From contig NZ_PDDM01000016.1 in the NCBI RefSeq assembly GCF_002914585.1, positions 57,270 to 121,269 of the forward strand: 64,000 nt of DNA, written 5' to 3'. Each line of letters begins with the position of its first letter. Positions within the stretch are counted from its first letter, which is position 1. Shown one piece after another: positions 8,889-16,944 of the stretch. The DNA is from Pseudanabaena sp. BC1403. Lineage in GTDB: Bacteria > Cyanobacteriota > Cyanobacteriia > Pseudanabaenales > Pseudanabaenaceae. Under the pieces are notes generated by a model. It was not told the origin of the DNA and did not search any database. It saw only the letters and a list, made by a program, of their open reading frames with translations. The translations under genes were made by a program, and so were the position numbers.

Positions 8889-8928
8889 TAAACTGACAAA
8901 AAAAGAAAACTCTTTTTTTGTCAGTTTA
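8889..8928. repeat. Perfect 17-bp stem hairpin in a gene-start region
   Basis: Arms 8889-8905 and 8912-8928 are exact reverse complements (TAAACTGACAAAAAAAG) around a 6-base loop. It sits between the start of the minus-strand cluster (8815) and the plus-strand genes, where a terminator is not needed for either, unless it ends a lost gene. It could be an operator, an element end or a 5'-UTR structure. Confidence 0.6.
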
Positions 8929-8957
8929 GATAATGTTAGCTGTTAGTAGAATGTCTA

Positions 8958-8988
8958 AAGGTCAGAAAAGGTCGGATCAAGGTAGGAT
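8958..8988 (+). promoter_or_regulatory. Three AAGGT direct repeats at 10-11 bp spacing (copy 1)
   Basis: AAGGT occurs at 8958, 8968 and 8979, on one face of the helix, followed by an AT-rich GTATATTTATG stretch that could be a promoter. The same arrangement recurs at 9883, 9893 and 9904 ahead of the STAND gene. It resembles an activator binding site of the direct-repeat type; the factor is not known. Confidence 0.45.
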
Positions 8989-9074
8989 AATATCGGTATA
9001 TTTATGTAAATTTTTTTGATAAATGAGGATTTTCTGGCGATAGCATAAATATCAGTCAAGGTTTAAGGCGAAAA

Positions 9075-9125
9075 ATGACAGAAGATGAGCCGATCGCAAC
9101 TCACAAAAAAACTAAATCTGCCTAA
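9075..9125 (+). pseudogene. Vestigial 5' end of a STAND/WD40 gene
   Basis: The frame MTEDEPIATHKKTKSA stops after 16 codons. The bases from about 9045 to 9103 align with 9970-10030, the leader and first codons of the STAND gene (MSEEEAIAL). With the shared AAGGT repeats this marks a duplicated upstream region whose gene has been lost or replaced by the Uma2 gene. It is unlikely to be functional. Confidence 0.5.
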
Positions 9126-9181
9126 TAAATTAGAGATAATATAGAAACCACATTTTTTGTCATAATCACCGCCCAACAGCC

Positions 9182-9805
9182 ATGATGTTCCGCACCTTAC
9201 CTCCAGTTACGACCTTCGAGGAGTTTGTCAAATTTCTCCCTGAAAATTCTGGAGTGCGCTACGAACTACATAATGGAAATATTATTGAAATGGCTCAACC
9301 AGTTGGAGAACACGAAGAATCTAAGGGGTTTTTGACTGTAGAGATTTCCTTTGAAGTTAAGCGTCTGGGATTACCTTACACTATTCCAAATCAAACGATA
9401 GTTAGACCTGAAGGCAAAGATTCTGGATATTTCCCCGATATACTGGTCGTAAACCGTCCTAATCTCATCAAAGAAGCCCGATGGCAAAAAGAAGCGATTC
9501 TCAGTCAGGGTGCTTCGATCGCATTGGCTATTGAGATTGTGTCAACCAATTGGCGTGATGATTATTATTTGAAATATGCGGATTATGAAGAGATGGGGAT
9601 TGCTGAATATTGGCTTGTTGACTATGCAGCATTGGGTGGGCGTAATTTTATTGGCAATCCTAAACAACCAACAATTTCGATTTGTAATTTGGTGGATGGA
9701 GAATATCAATTTAGTAAATTTCAAGATAGCGATCGCCTAATCTCACAAATTTTTCCCGAATTAAACCTTACCGCAATCCAGATTTTTCAAGCTGGTACGA
9801 TCTAG
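9182..9805 (+). CDS. Uma2-family (DUF820) putative endonuclease
   Basis: Uma2 proteins have a PD-(D/E)XK nuclease fold and are extremely numerous in cyanobacteria; their role is not settled. This 207-residue protein shows the usual order: an N-terminal TFEEFVKFLPE segment, GYFPDILVV with the conserved PD, AIEIVSTNWR with the acidic EIVS motif, and the KYADYEEMGIAEYWLVDY stretch. The length is typical (about 190-210). It is a single gene ended by a long hairpin at 9835. It lies between the two copies of the AAGGT upstream region. Confidence 0.9.
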   Translation: MMFRTLPPVTTFEEFVKFLPENSGVRYELHNGNIIEMAQPVGEHEESKGFLTVEISFEVKRLGLPYTIPNQTIVRPEGKDSGYFPDILVVNRPNLIKEARWQKEAILSQGASIALAIEIVSTNWRDDYYLKYADYEEMGIAEYWLVDYAALGGRNFIGNPKQPTISICNLVDGEYQFSKFQDSDRLISQIFPELNLTAIQIFQAGTI

Positions 9806-9834
9806 CTTTGATAGCTGTCGCCATGATCCAAAAA

Positions 9835-9881
9835 ACATAAAGTGAAAGGGAGTCGCAAAGCGACTCCCTTTCACTTTATGT
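9835..9881. terminator. 22-bp perfect stem hairpin after the Uma2 gene
   Basis: Arms 9835-9856 and 9860-9881 pair perfectly around AAA, with the tip GAGTCGC AAA GCGACTC. It is a member of the long-palindrome family found after many genes here. It could terminate transcription, but has no long T run. Confidence 0.6.
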
Positions 9882-9882
9882 G

Positions 9883-9913
9883 AAGGTTAGAAAAGGGCGG
9901 AAAAAGGTTGGAT
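9883..9913 (+). promoter_or_regulatory. Three AAGGK direct repeats at 10-11 bp spacing (copy 2)
   Basis: AAGGT at 9883, AAGGG at 9893 and AAGGT at 9904 have the same spacing as at 8958-8983, followed by a similar GTATTTATATGAAC stretch. It lies about 90 bases ahead of the STAND gene start and is a candidate regulator site for it. Confidence 0.45.
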
Positions 9914-10001
9914 CTTTTTAGTGTATTTATATGAACTTTTTTAAAACATAGAGCCTGTACTATCGATACTGTAGGAATGTCAGTTAGTTTAAGGTGGGAT
10001 G

Positions 10002-13000
10002 ATGTCAGAAGAAGAGGCGATCGCGCTCGTCAGAAAGTTATTGCCGCAAGGCAACTTAACAAAAGTTCAAGAGATTGTATTGCGTCAATCTTGGTCTGGA
10101 CAGACATATTTAGACATGGCTGTAAACGAGGGTTATGACACAGGTTATATCAAAGATGTTGGCTCAGAACTGTGGCGATCGCTGTCTAAAGCACTCAATG
10201 AAAAAGTTAATAAAAACAATCTGCGCATAGTACTGGAGCACTTTGCTCAGAAACAACAGGATGCGACTTTAAACTTACAATCCGTCGCTAATTGCCAAAG
10301 CTGGGGTGAAGCGATCGATGTTTCTAAGTTTTATGGACGGAGTAAGGAATTAGAAACCATCAGCCAATGGATTTTGGGTGATCGCTGTCGCATCGTCACA
10401 TTACTCGGTATGGGAGGCATGGGCAAAACTGCGCTCTCGGTGAAAATTGCTGAACAATTGAAAGGAGAATTTGAATATGTGATTTGGCGATCGCTGCGGC
10501 AGGCTCCTTCCTTTGATGACAAGATGACCGACTGCATCAAAATCCTTTCGCGGCAGGAAGTTGTGACATTACCTACTGACCATCATGAGCAAATTACTTG
10601 TCTCATCGAATACTTTCGCAAATCTCGATGTTTGTTGATTTTGGATAACTTCGAGACGATATTACAGAATAGTCAAAGGACAGGCTTTTACCGTGATGGT
10701 TACGAGTCCTACGGTGAGCTTTTGTGGCGATTGGGAGAGACTGGGCATCAAAGTTGTGTACTGATTACCAGTCGTGAAAAGCCAGCAGAGATCGCCGCCC
10801 TCGAAGGTGATGGATTAGCAGTGCGTACCCTTGCTTTGTCTGGAGTGGAAACCGCCGCAGGACAAACAATTCTCACCCTCAAAGGACTATCAAGCTCCGA
10901 CAAGGAAACCCGCCAACTGGTTGATTGTTATTGCGGCAATCCATTAGCGCTGAAAATTGCCGCAACTTCCATTCAGGATTTATATGGAGGCAGTATCACC
11001 CACTTCTTAGCAGAAGGGATAAAAGTATTTAATGGTATTGGCAATCTTTTAGAACAGCAGTTCCAAAGACTCTCAGACCCAGAGCAGCAAGTGATGTACT
11101 GGCTAGCAATTGGTCGAGAGCCTCTCTCTCTAACGGAATTGCAAACATCCTTCATTCCAGCATTGTCTAAGCCGAAGTTAATGGAAGTGATCGAATCTTT
11201 GCGTTGGCGGAGCTTGCTCGAAAATAGCACTGGAAGATTCACACAACAACCTGTAGTAATGGAATATGTGACCACCCGCTTGATTGAGGTAATCTGCCAA
11301 GAAATCATCACCGAATCACCGCAATATTTGCTCACCCATGCGCTGATGGAAGCACAGGCAAAGGACTACATTCGCGATATTCAATCTCTTCTAATTGTCC
11401 AGCCTATCCTCGATCAACTCCAAACTACCTTTGGTTCAACGCATCAGCTTGAGCATAAACTCAGTAGACTGATTACAAAGCTGCAAACTGCGCCAATTGC
11501 CCCAGTCGGATACGGTGGTGCTAATCTGCTAAATTTACTCGCTCAATTGGGAACCGACCTCACAGGCTATGACTTTTCGCGACTGACGATCCGTAACTGT
11601 GACTTGCGATCACTGAACTTACACCATGTTAACTTTACCAAAACTACCTTTCGCGATTGTCTTTTTGCTGCAACCTTTGGGGGAGTTACTAGCGTTGCCT
11701 TTAGTGCCGATGGACTTTCCCTTGCCACCAGTGATACCAATGGTGAAATTCAGATTTGGGATGTCAGCAATGGTAAGCAACTCTTTATTTGCAAAGATCA
11801 TAATAGTTGGGTTTGGGATATTGCTTTTAGCCCAAAACATCCAATTCTAGCCAGTTGCGGACAAGATCATACAATCAAACTTTGGAATACAACTAATGGA
11901 GAAGCTCTCAAAACTTTGCATGGACATAGTAGTATTGTCACCGCGATCGCCTTTAGTTCAGACGCGCAGATCCTTGCGAGTAGTAGCTATGACCACCGAG
12001 TTAAAGTCTGGCATTTAGGTACAGGAGCATGTCTGCAAACTCTAGAAGGACATCATGCTTGTGTTTGGACAGTTGATTTTCATCCCGCCTGTCAAATGTT
12101 AGCCTCGGCTGGAGAAGATCACAGCATCAAGTTATGGAATCTAGAATCTGGAATTTGTATCCGAACATTGGCGGCGCATCAAGAATGGGTAAAAGCGATC
12201 GCCTTTAGTCCAAACGGACAAATATTAGCCAGTGGCAGCTTTGATCAAACTATTAAACTATGGGATCTAGATACTGGTGAATGTTTGAGAACATTACTTG
12301 GACATACAGGAGCCGTAACTTCACTGGAATTTAGTCCGCAAGGCGATCGCTTAGTAACAGGCAGCTATGACCAATCTATAAAGATTTGGGATATCGCAAC
12401 GGGGCAATGTCTGGATACATTGAAAAAACATACGAATCGGATTTGGTCAGTGGCCTTTCATCCCCAAGGAAACTTAGTGGCGAGTGGTGGGGATGATCAT
12501 GCGATTAAAGTCTGGGAGCTGCAAACGGGAAAATGTACCAAAACCTTGCAAGGACATAGCAATGCGATTTATGCGATCGCCCATAGTCATCAGCACAACT
12601 TACTTGCGAGTGGCCATGAAGACCAGACGATTAAACTCTGGGATATTAATCTTAATGATCCACAAAACTTAAAGCCTGACCTTCAGCCTTTTCGGATACT
12701 GCGTGGACATAGTGATCGCATTTTCTCCGTTGCCTTCAGTCCCGATGCAAAGATTCTCGCCAGCGCCAGTGCCGATCGCACGATTAAGCTCTGGCATCCC
12801 CATACAGGCAAGAACCTCAAAACCTTGTATGGTCACAACAGTTGGGTTTGGGCGATCGCCTTCAGCCCCAATGGTAATTTGCTTGCAAGTGGCAGCTACG
12901 ACCACACAGTTAAAATTTGGGATATAGATTCTGGTCAATGTTTACAAACATTGGTAGGTCATCCCAGTTCTGTACTAGCGATCGCCTTCAGCCCTGATGG

Positions 13001-13559
13001 AAAAACTCTCTTCAGCAGTGGCTACGAAAAGCTAGCTAAACAATGGGATCTCGAAACAGGCAAATGTCTTACTACTTGGGAAGCAGATTCTAATCGTGTT
13101 TGGACAATTGCGGTCAGTACTGACAATCAATATATCGCCACTGGCGGCGATGACTCGTTGGTTCGATTGTGGAACGTTGAGACAGGAGATTGTCTACATA
13201 AACTTGCTGGACATACTGGTCAAGTACTCGATCTACTATTTACACCTACAGGCGATCGCCTGATTAGCAGTAGTAGCGATCGCACAATCAAAATCTGGAA
13301 TCTAATCACTGGACTTTGCCTAGCAACGTTACAGAATCATCTCAATTGGGTCTGGTCGCTCAGCCTCAGTCAAGATGCTCAAACTCTCCTCAGTGGCAGC
13401 AAAGATGAAACCATAAATCTCTGGGATGTAAAAACAGGAAACTCTCTGCAAACCCTGCGATCGCTTCGTCCTTACGAAGGCATGATTATCAACGATGTCG
13501 CAGATTTGACTGAAGCAGAAGTCGGGACTTTAAGAGCTTTAGGCGCGTCAGAAGTATAG
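10002..13559 (+). CDS. STAND NTPase (NB-ARC) with 14 WD40 repeats
   Basis: This is a signal-transducing NTPase with a sensor made of two seven-bladed propellers. Numbering from the ATG at 9999: residues 1-95 are a helical N-terminal domain of the kind seen in vMAP-type cyanobacterial proteins; the NB-ARC domain follows with P-loop GMGGMGKT (137-144) and Walker B LLILDNFE (212-219); a short pentapeptide-like stretch precedes the propellers; then come 14 WD40 units of about 42 residues ending LWD/IWD. I prefer the second ATG at 10002 because AAGGTGG lies four bases ahead of it and the vestigial copy upstream aligns there. No effector enzyme domain is visible, so the target is unknown. A defence role is possible for STAND proteins but is not shown by the context. 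Confidence 0.9.
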   Translation: MSEEEAIALVRKLLPQGNLTKVQEIVLRQSWSGQTYLDMAVNEGYDTGYIKDVGSELWRSLSKALNEKVNKNNLRIVLEHFAQKQQDATLNLQSVANCQSWGEAIDVSKFYGRSKELETISQWILGDRCRIVTLLGMGGMGKTALSVKIAEQLKGEFEYVIWRSLRQAPSFDDKMTDCIKILSRQEVVTLPTDHHEQITCLIEYFRKSRCLLILDNFETILQNSQRTGFYRDGYESYGELLWRLGETGHQSCVLITSREKPAEIAALEGDGLAVRTLALSGVETAAGQTILTLKGLSSSDKETRQLVDCYCGNPLALKIAATSIQDLYGGSITHFLAEGIKVFNGIGNLLEQQFQRLSDPEQQVMYWLAIGREPLSLTELQTSFIPALSKPKLMEVIESLRWRSLLENSTGRFTQQPVVMEYVTTRLIEVICQEIITESPQYLLTHALMEAQAKDYIRDIQSLLIVQPILDQLQTTFGSTHQLEHKLSRLITKLQTAPIAPVGYGGANLLNLLAQLGTDLTGYDFSRLTIRNCDLRSLNLHHVNFTKTTFRDCLFAATFGGVTSVAFSADGLSLATSDTNGEIQIWDVSNGKQLFICKDHNSWVWDIAFSPKHPILASCGQDHTIKLWNTTNGEALKTLHGHSSIVTAIAFSSDAQILASSSYDHRVKVWHLGTGACLQTLEGHHACVWTVDFHPACQMLASAGEDHSIKLWNLESGICIRTLAAHQEWVKAIAFSPNGQILASGSFDQTIKLWDLDTGECLRTLLGHTGAVTSLEFSPQGDRLVTGSYDQSIKIWDIATGQCLDTLKKHTNRIWSVAFHPQGNLVASGGDDHAIKVWELQTGKCTKTLQGHSNAIYAIAHSHQHNLLASGHEDQTIKLWDINLNDPQNLKPDLQPFRILRGHSDRIFSVAFSPDAKILASASADRTIKLWHPHTGKNLKTLYGHNSWVWAIAFSPNGNLLASGSYDHTVKIWDIDSGQCLQTLVGHPSSVLAIAFSPDGKTLFSSGYEKLAKQWDLETGKCLTTWEADSNRVWTIAVSTDNQYIATGGDDSLVRLWNVETGDCLHKLAGHTGQVLDLLFTPTGDRLISSSSDRTIKIWNLITGLCLATLQNHLNWVWSLSLSQDAQTLLSGSKDETINLWDVKTGNSLQTLRSLRPYEGMIINDVADLTEAEVGTLRALGASEV

Positions 13560-13577
13560 CGATCGCCCACGCCAACA

Positions 13578-13604
13578 AAAAAAGCACGCGGCGCGTGCTT
13601 TTTT
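13578..13604. terminator. Bidirectional terminator between the STAND gene and gun4
   Basis: AAAAAAGCACGCG pairs with CGCGTGCTTTTTT. A-rich on the left and T-rich on the right, it can act in both directions between the convergent genes. Confidence 0.8.
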
Positions 13605-13609
13605 ACTTT

Positions 13610-14299
13610 TTACCAAGCAGGGTGTGAAAAAATTGCCTGCATAGTCTTATTGCCGCGCAATTGGTTGGAAAGCGGCAAATGTCCTCTCGGAGCATCAAGG
13701 CTCCAAATAAACTCATTAGGATAGCGGGTAAAAGATCCATCTTTTTTCCAGCCTATCTTTAACCAAAACTTTTCCCAACCCTTACCAAGACTGAGCCAAA
13801 TTTTTCGCTGTACCGAAAAGCCAAACTTACCTTCGGAATAAACTAGCCAAAGTTGATTAATCGTCTGTAAATCACTAATGGGAATTGACTTTGCGTCGGT
13901 AAAATAGAGCCAGCCTCGCAGCAAAGCCGCTGCACCAGCAGCCTCACATAGCTTTCTGCTAGTAACACGATCCGCCTCTTCAAAGTCTTGCTTCGCTAGC
14001 AAAATTTGAATTGGTTGATAATCGATCGCCTTTTCCGATTTTAAGGTGACTACGCCATGAAGATAATGAATTTGGGCTAGTTCAAGCGCTCTAGGTAGAT
14101 CGCTTTGCAATAATGTTTGATGGAGTTTACCATCGATCCATGTCACATCAGTATTTGCGGCTTTACGTGCTTGAATAAATTCATCTAATATTTGTAAGCC
14201 CTCTTCTCCCAAAGTGGCCAATTCGGCGATCGCAGGTAATTGGTTTGCCTCTTTACCCGAAAACAACTTATCTTTTAACGCAGTTAGTTTTGTATCCAT
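13610..14299 (-). CDS. gun4: Gun4, tetrapyrrole-binding activator of Mg-chelatase
   Basis: Gun4 binds protoporphyrin IX and Mg-protoporphyrin and stimulates magnesium chelatase in chlorophyll synthesis. The 229-residue length matches the cyanobacterial protein. Residues 1-75 form the helical N-terminal domain of true Gun4. The GUN4 core follows with DLQTINQLWLVYSEGKFGFSV and the downstream WEKFWLKIGW and GHLPLSNQLRG segments. It is transcribed alone and toward the STAND gene. A second GUN4 domain in this window (36943-38541) is fused to a caspase domain instead, so this is the housekeeping copy. Confidence 0.92.
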   Translation of the reverse strand: MDTKLTALKDKLFSGKEANQLPAIAELATLGEEGLQILDEFIQARKAANTDVTWIDGKLHQTLLQSDLPRALELAQIHYLHGVVTLKSEKAIDYQPIQILLAKQDFEEADRVTSRKLCEAAGAAALLRGWLYFTDAKSIPISDLQTINQLWLVYSEGKFGFSVQRKIWLSLGKGWEKFWLKIGWKKDGSFTRYPNEFIWSLDAPRGHLPLSNQLRGNKTMQAIFSHPAW

Positions 14300-14363
14300 C
14301 AGAATCTTAAAAATCGCAAAAATCGCACCACTTTGAATTTACACCCTTACCTAGCCCAAAGAC

Positions 14364-14400
14364 TTTAAAAAGCAGCACCCTATGGGTGCTGCTTTTTAAA
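14364..14400 (-). terminator. 17-bp stem terminator
   Basis: TTTAAAAAGCAGCACCC pairs with GGGTGCTGCTTTTTAAA around TAT, just downstream of the RPI-repeat gene. Confidence 0.75.
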
Positions 14401-14411
14401 AGCGCAACTAA

Positions 14412-14978
14412 TTAGTCGATGTAACCCATCAATCCTGCATTGTCGATCGCATTGGAGGCAACAGGTCTTGCACCACCCATTTGGGAATAAGTATCATCAA
14501 TTACTAAACCTGATGAGCCAACAGGACGCTCACCAGCAATATAAAACTTATCGACAATCACAAAACCATCTTCGACGATCGGACGTTCGCCTGATGACAT
14601 AAATGTGCCAGTTACATGAACGCCGCCACTAACAATTGGGCGTTCAGCACCCATGCTAGTGAAAGTACCACTCACTACCAACTTGCTAGCCTCGATCGGA
14701 CGTTCACCTGAACTGTTGAAATATTCAACCGCACGAAAGCCGCCATCAACAATGGGGCGATCGCCATAATGCTTAAGGGTTTCAGTCACAATTAATGAAC
14801 CTTTTTGTTCGATTGATGCTGCGACGGGTTTAGAATCTTCCTTCACCGCCAAAGCTGAGATATCCACTGTACCTGTTTTTGCAGTTGTTTCGTTGTCAGA
14901 TTTGGCTTTGGTGGGGCGAGCGGATTTTTCTTCTGGCTTGGCGCTTTCTGGCTTGGTGCTTTCGTTACTTGTACTCAT
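14412..14978 (-). CDS. RPI-repeat protein of unknown function
   Basis: No known family is recognised. Residues 1-58 are low-complexity and charged (Ser, Thr, Lys, Pro, Glu). From about 60 to 175 there are six units of 19-20 residues with a GERPI-like motif at positions 74, 93, 113, 132, 151 and 171 (RPI or RPV), each followed by a hydrophobic strand pattern such as SGGVHVTGTFMSSG. The regular period suggests a beta-solenoid or stacked hairpins. No signal peptide is present. It follows the gun4 region on the same strand but has its own terminator. Confidence 0.75.
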   Translation of the reverse strand: MSTSNESTKPESAKPEEKSARPTKAKSDNETTAKTGTVDISALAVKEDSKPVAASIEQKGSLIVTETLKHYGDRPIVDGGFRAVEYFNSSGERPIEASKLVVSGTFTSMGAERPIVSGGVHVTGTFMSSGERPIVEDGFVIVDKFYIAGERPVGSSGLVIDDTYSQMGGARPVASNAIDNAGLMGYID

Positions 14979-15348
14979 GCTTTACTTTCCTCAAAAATTT
15001 TATATTCAAGATATGCTCAAAAACTTTTAATTGGCAATGACGATTGCTGGTGCAATCATCGCGATCATTAAAAAAACTTCTAAAGCTGTAGCCTTTCTAG
15101 TTAATTCTACAGAAAAAGTTAATACTCTAAATATTTTGATAAGTCTTTATGTCTAATTTGAAAATACAGCTAATATCAATGTTTCGAGCTAATATAGCCC
15201 TAAATTTCTTATTATCTCCTGATTCCTATAGTTTATTACATCTCGAAATACAATCTATAAAAAATCCAAATCTCAACTCAGTAATGCTTAATTATTAAAG
15301 CAATTTTCAGGTTTTCACTATAAACCAGATGAATATACGCAAAGAATT
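14979..15348. other. AT-rich intergenic stretch, no gene seen
   Basis: This holds the presumed promoter of the RPI-repeat gene. Apart from scattered A/T runs I see no reading frame, RNA motif or repeat before the element at 15349. Confidence 0.5.
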
Positions 15349-15452
15349 ATACCAATTTACAAAAGTGTGACAACACTTCTATGAATTAAAAAGCACACCC
15401 TGTAAGGGTTTTAAAAACATAAAGTAGCGTAGCCACCTTTATGTTTTGGTAT
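15349..15452 (-). repeat. 103-bp-type three-hairpin repeat (copy B, reverse)
   Basis: The ends are ATACCAA and TTGGTAT, with the same three internal stems as the other copies but in reverse orientation. It lies 23 bases ahead of an IS256 transposase remnant. Confidence 0.85.
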
Positions 15453-15475
15453 TAGCTAGATAAATTGCTACAAGA

Positions 15476-15673
15476 ATGTGTAACATCCCCGACCTATTTG
15501 GAGCAGGAGGAATCCTGAAACAACTAACCACAGCATTGGGGGAAAGAGCATTAGAAGCAGAACTATCAAACCATCTAGGCTACGGAAAGCAAGAACGCTG
15601 GCCAGAAAGACAAAGCAACAGTCGCTACGGCTATAGCCAGAAAACAATCCAAGGAGACTTTTCAGTTTTTTGA
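15476..15673 (+). pseudogene. IS256-family transposase N-terminal remnant
   Basis: The translation contains DLFGAGGILKQLTTALGERALEAELSNHLGYGKQ in pieces, the N-terminal signature of IS256-family (mutator type) transposases, then KTIQGDF followed by a premature end. Only about 60 of the usual 400 residues remain and no DDE catalytic core is present. No inverted ends could be assigned. Confidence 0.8.
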
Positions 15674-15815
15674 AGTTTATTGAATTGATATTTCTGGTAA
15701 CTAACTAAAATAAATATAGGAACAAAACTAGAATCTATTTAGTCATGATACCTAACAAATATAGAATCTCGAACAATGCATCAAAGTTAATGCATCTTAA
15801 AACATGGAGTCAGGT

Positions 15816-16307
15816 ATGAAAGTTTCTAAAATTAGTCATTCCTATGTAGTTAAGCTAGGCTGGGGAACCTTTACAACTATTGTGGCTTTGGCGATCGCTG
15901 CTCCTAGTTTTGCTCAAAGTGCAGTTTCGTTGGGAAGAAATTTTCGACCAGATCCAAAAACTTTAGATGGCTCTGGTGGCGGTAATGTCAGTATTGCCAG
16001 TACTGCGGGGATTGCAGATAATTGTCGTGGTTTTGCTCATGCTGAGCCAAATCATACAATTACTTTGAACGAGACTTTTCCTGTAATGGATCTTTTAGTC
16101 TATTCCAGTAATATTAATGATGATCCGACCATGTTGATTAAAGGTCCAAATGGCATCATCATCTGTGCTGACGATGAGTCAGGTGGACGCAATCCACAAG
16201 TTACTCGCCGTATGCCTAAGGGTATTTACAAGGTTTGGGTTGGTTCTAAAAATGTTAATCAATCTTTTGGCTATACGTTGTCTTTGAGTGAAATACGTCA
16301 AAAATGA
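15816..16307 (+). CDS. Small secreted protein, PPC-like fold (paralog 1)
   Basis: A signal peptide with a hydrophobic core (TTIVALAIAAPSFAQ) gives cleavage near SFA-Q, so the product is periplasmic or extracellular. The mature part of about 130 residues has beta-rich segments ending DPTMLIKGPNGIIICADD and KGIYKVWVGSK...YTLSLSE, like bacterial pre-peptidase C-terminal (PPC) domains. I choose ATG 15816, which has GGAG six bases ahead, over the ATG at 15804. It overlaps the next gene by ATGA, and the two proteins are paralogs. Confidence 0.75.
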   Translation: MKVSKISHSYVVKLGWGTFTTIVALAIAAPSFAQSAVSLGRNFRPDPKTLDGSGGGNVSIASTAGIADNCRGFAHAEPNHTITLNETFPVMDLLVYSSNINDDPTMLIKGPNGIIICADDESGGRNPQVTRRMPKGIYKVWVGSKNVNQSFGYTLSLSEIRQK

Positions 16308-16756
16308 AATTCTTGAAACTGTCGATCGCTTTAACAGGATTAGCTCTAGCCCCGATGTTACTATCAGTTGCTCCAGCTATGAGCCAAGAAGCACTAAGGC
16401 CAATTTCTCCCAAATTCACACCTGATCCTCAAGTCTATGTTGGTAAGGCAGGTGGAGATGTTCCTTTGGCATCTATTGCTACTAGTAAAGCTAATGGACA
16501 ATGCCAAGGATTGACGCAGCAAGCCCCAAACTATAGTTTGACAGTGCAAAGAGATTTTGGTTTTTTAACCTTGAAGATTTCAGGTGATCAAAATTTGTCT
16601 CTACTCGTTAAGGGGCCTGATGGAATTTATTGTCGCAGTGGTAAAAGCCCTGAACTTTCGGGTGCTTGGGTTGCGGGGAACTATGAGATCTGGATCAGTA
16701 CACCTGATGGAGATCGCGCCCCTTATCGTCTAACGATTAGCGAAACTAGCCAATAA
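16304..16756 (+). CDS. Small secreted protein, PPC-like fold (paralog 2)
   Basis: This 150-residue protein has a signal peptide (LSIALTGLALAPMLLSVAPAMSQ). The mature domain shares with the preceding protein the order FxPDP, a GG...V start, a CxG pair, LLVKGPDGIYC, GNYEIWIS and a YRLTISE end. The start codon overlaps the stop of the first gene (ATGA), indicating coupled translation. The function is unknown; a structural or binding role at the cell surface is an inference. Confidence 0.75.
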   Translation: MKFLKLSIALTGLALAPMLLSVAPAMSQEALRPISPKFTPDPQVYVGKAGGDVPLASIATSKANGQCQGLTQQAPNYSLTVQRDFGFLTLKISGDQNLSLLVKGPDGIYCRSGKSPELSGAWVAGNYEIWISTPDGDRAPYRLTISETSQ

Positions 16757-16784
16757 AATAATGCTAGAAACTTATAAAAAGTCG

Positions 16785-16801
16785 CTCTCGCGTAGCGAGA
16801 G
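16785..16801 (+). terminator. Short hairpin after the secreted paralogs
   Basis: CTCTCGC GTA GCGAGAG lies 29 bases after the stop codon and lacks a T run. Confidence 0.4.
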
Positions 16802-16824
16802 AGTTACTTGTCTTAGGACAAATC

Positions 16825-16879
16825 AAAACCCAAGAATTGATTGGCGGCGCTTCGCGCCGCCAATCAATTCTTGGGTTTT
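16825..16879. repeat. Long palindrome of the GCGC-tip family
   Basis: Two 26-base arms (16825-16850 and 16854-16879) pair perfectly around TTC; the tip is GGCGGCGC TTC GCGCCGCC. The outer flanks CTTAGGACA and TGTCTTAG are also partly inverted. Confidence 0.85.
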
Positions 16880-16911
16880 ATGTCTTAGTAAGCTTGGCGA
16901 CAGCTATAAAT

Positions 16912-16944
16912 AACGCAAAAGAGCGCTTCGCGCTCTTTTTCGTT
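16912..16944 (-). terminator. GCGC-tip hairpin ending the peptide-binding lipoprotein gene
   Basis: AAAAGAGCGC TTC GCGCTCTTTT with AACG/CGTT outside; it overlaps the stop codon of the minus-strand gene. Confidence 0.65.

Noticed and set aside
12484..12938. Several short frames on both strands inside the WD40 region
   Set aside because: They mirror the repeat periodicity of the propeller gene and have no ribosome sites.
10002..13559. STAND/WD40 protein as an antiviral Avs-type system
   Set aside because: No nuclease, TIR or protease effector is fused or adjacent in an operon; WD40 STAND proteins are common regulators in cyanobacteria.
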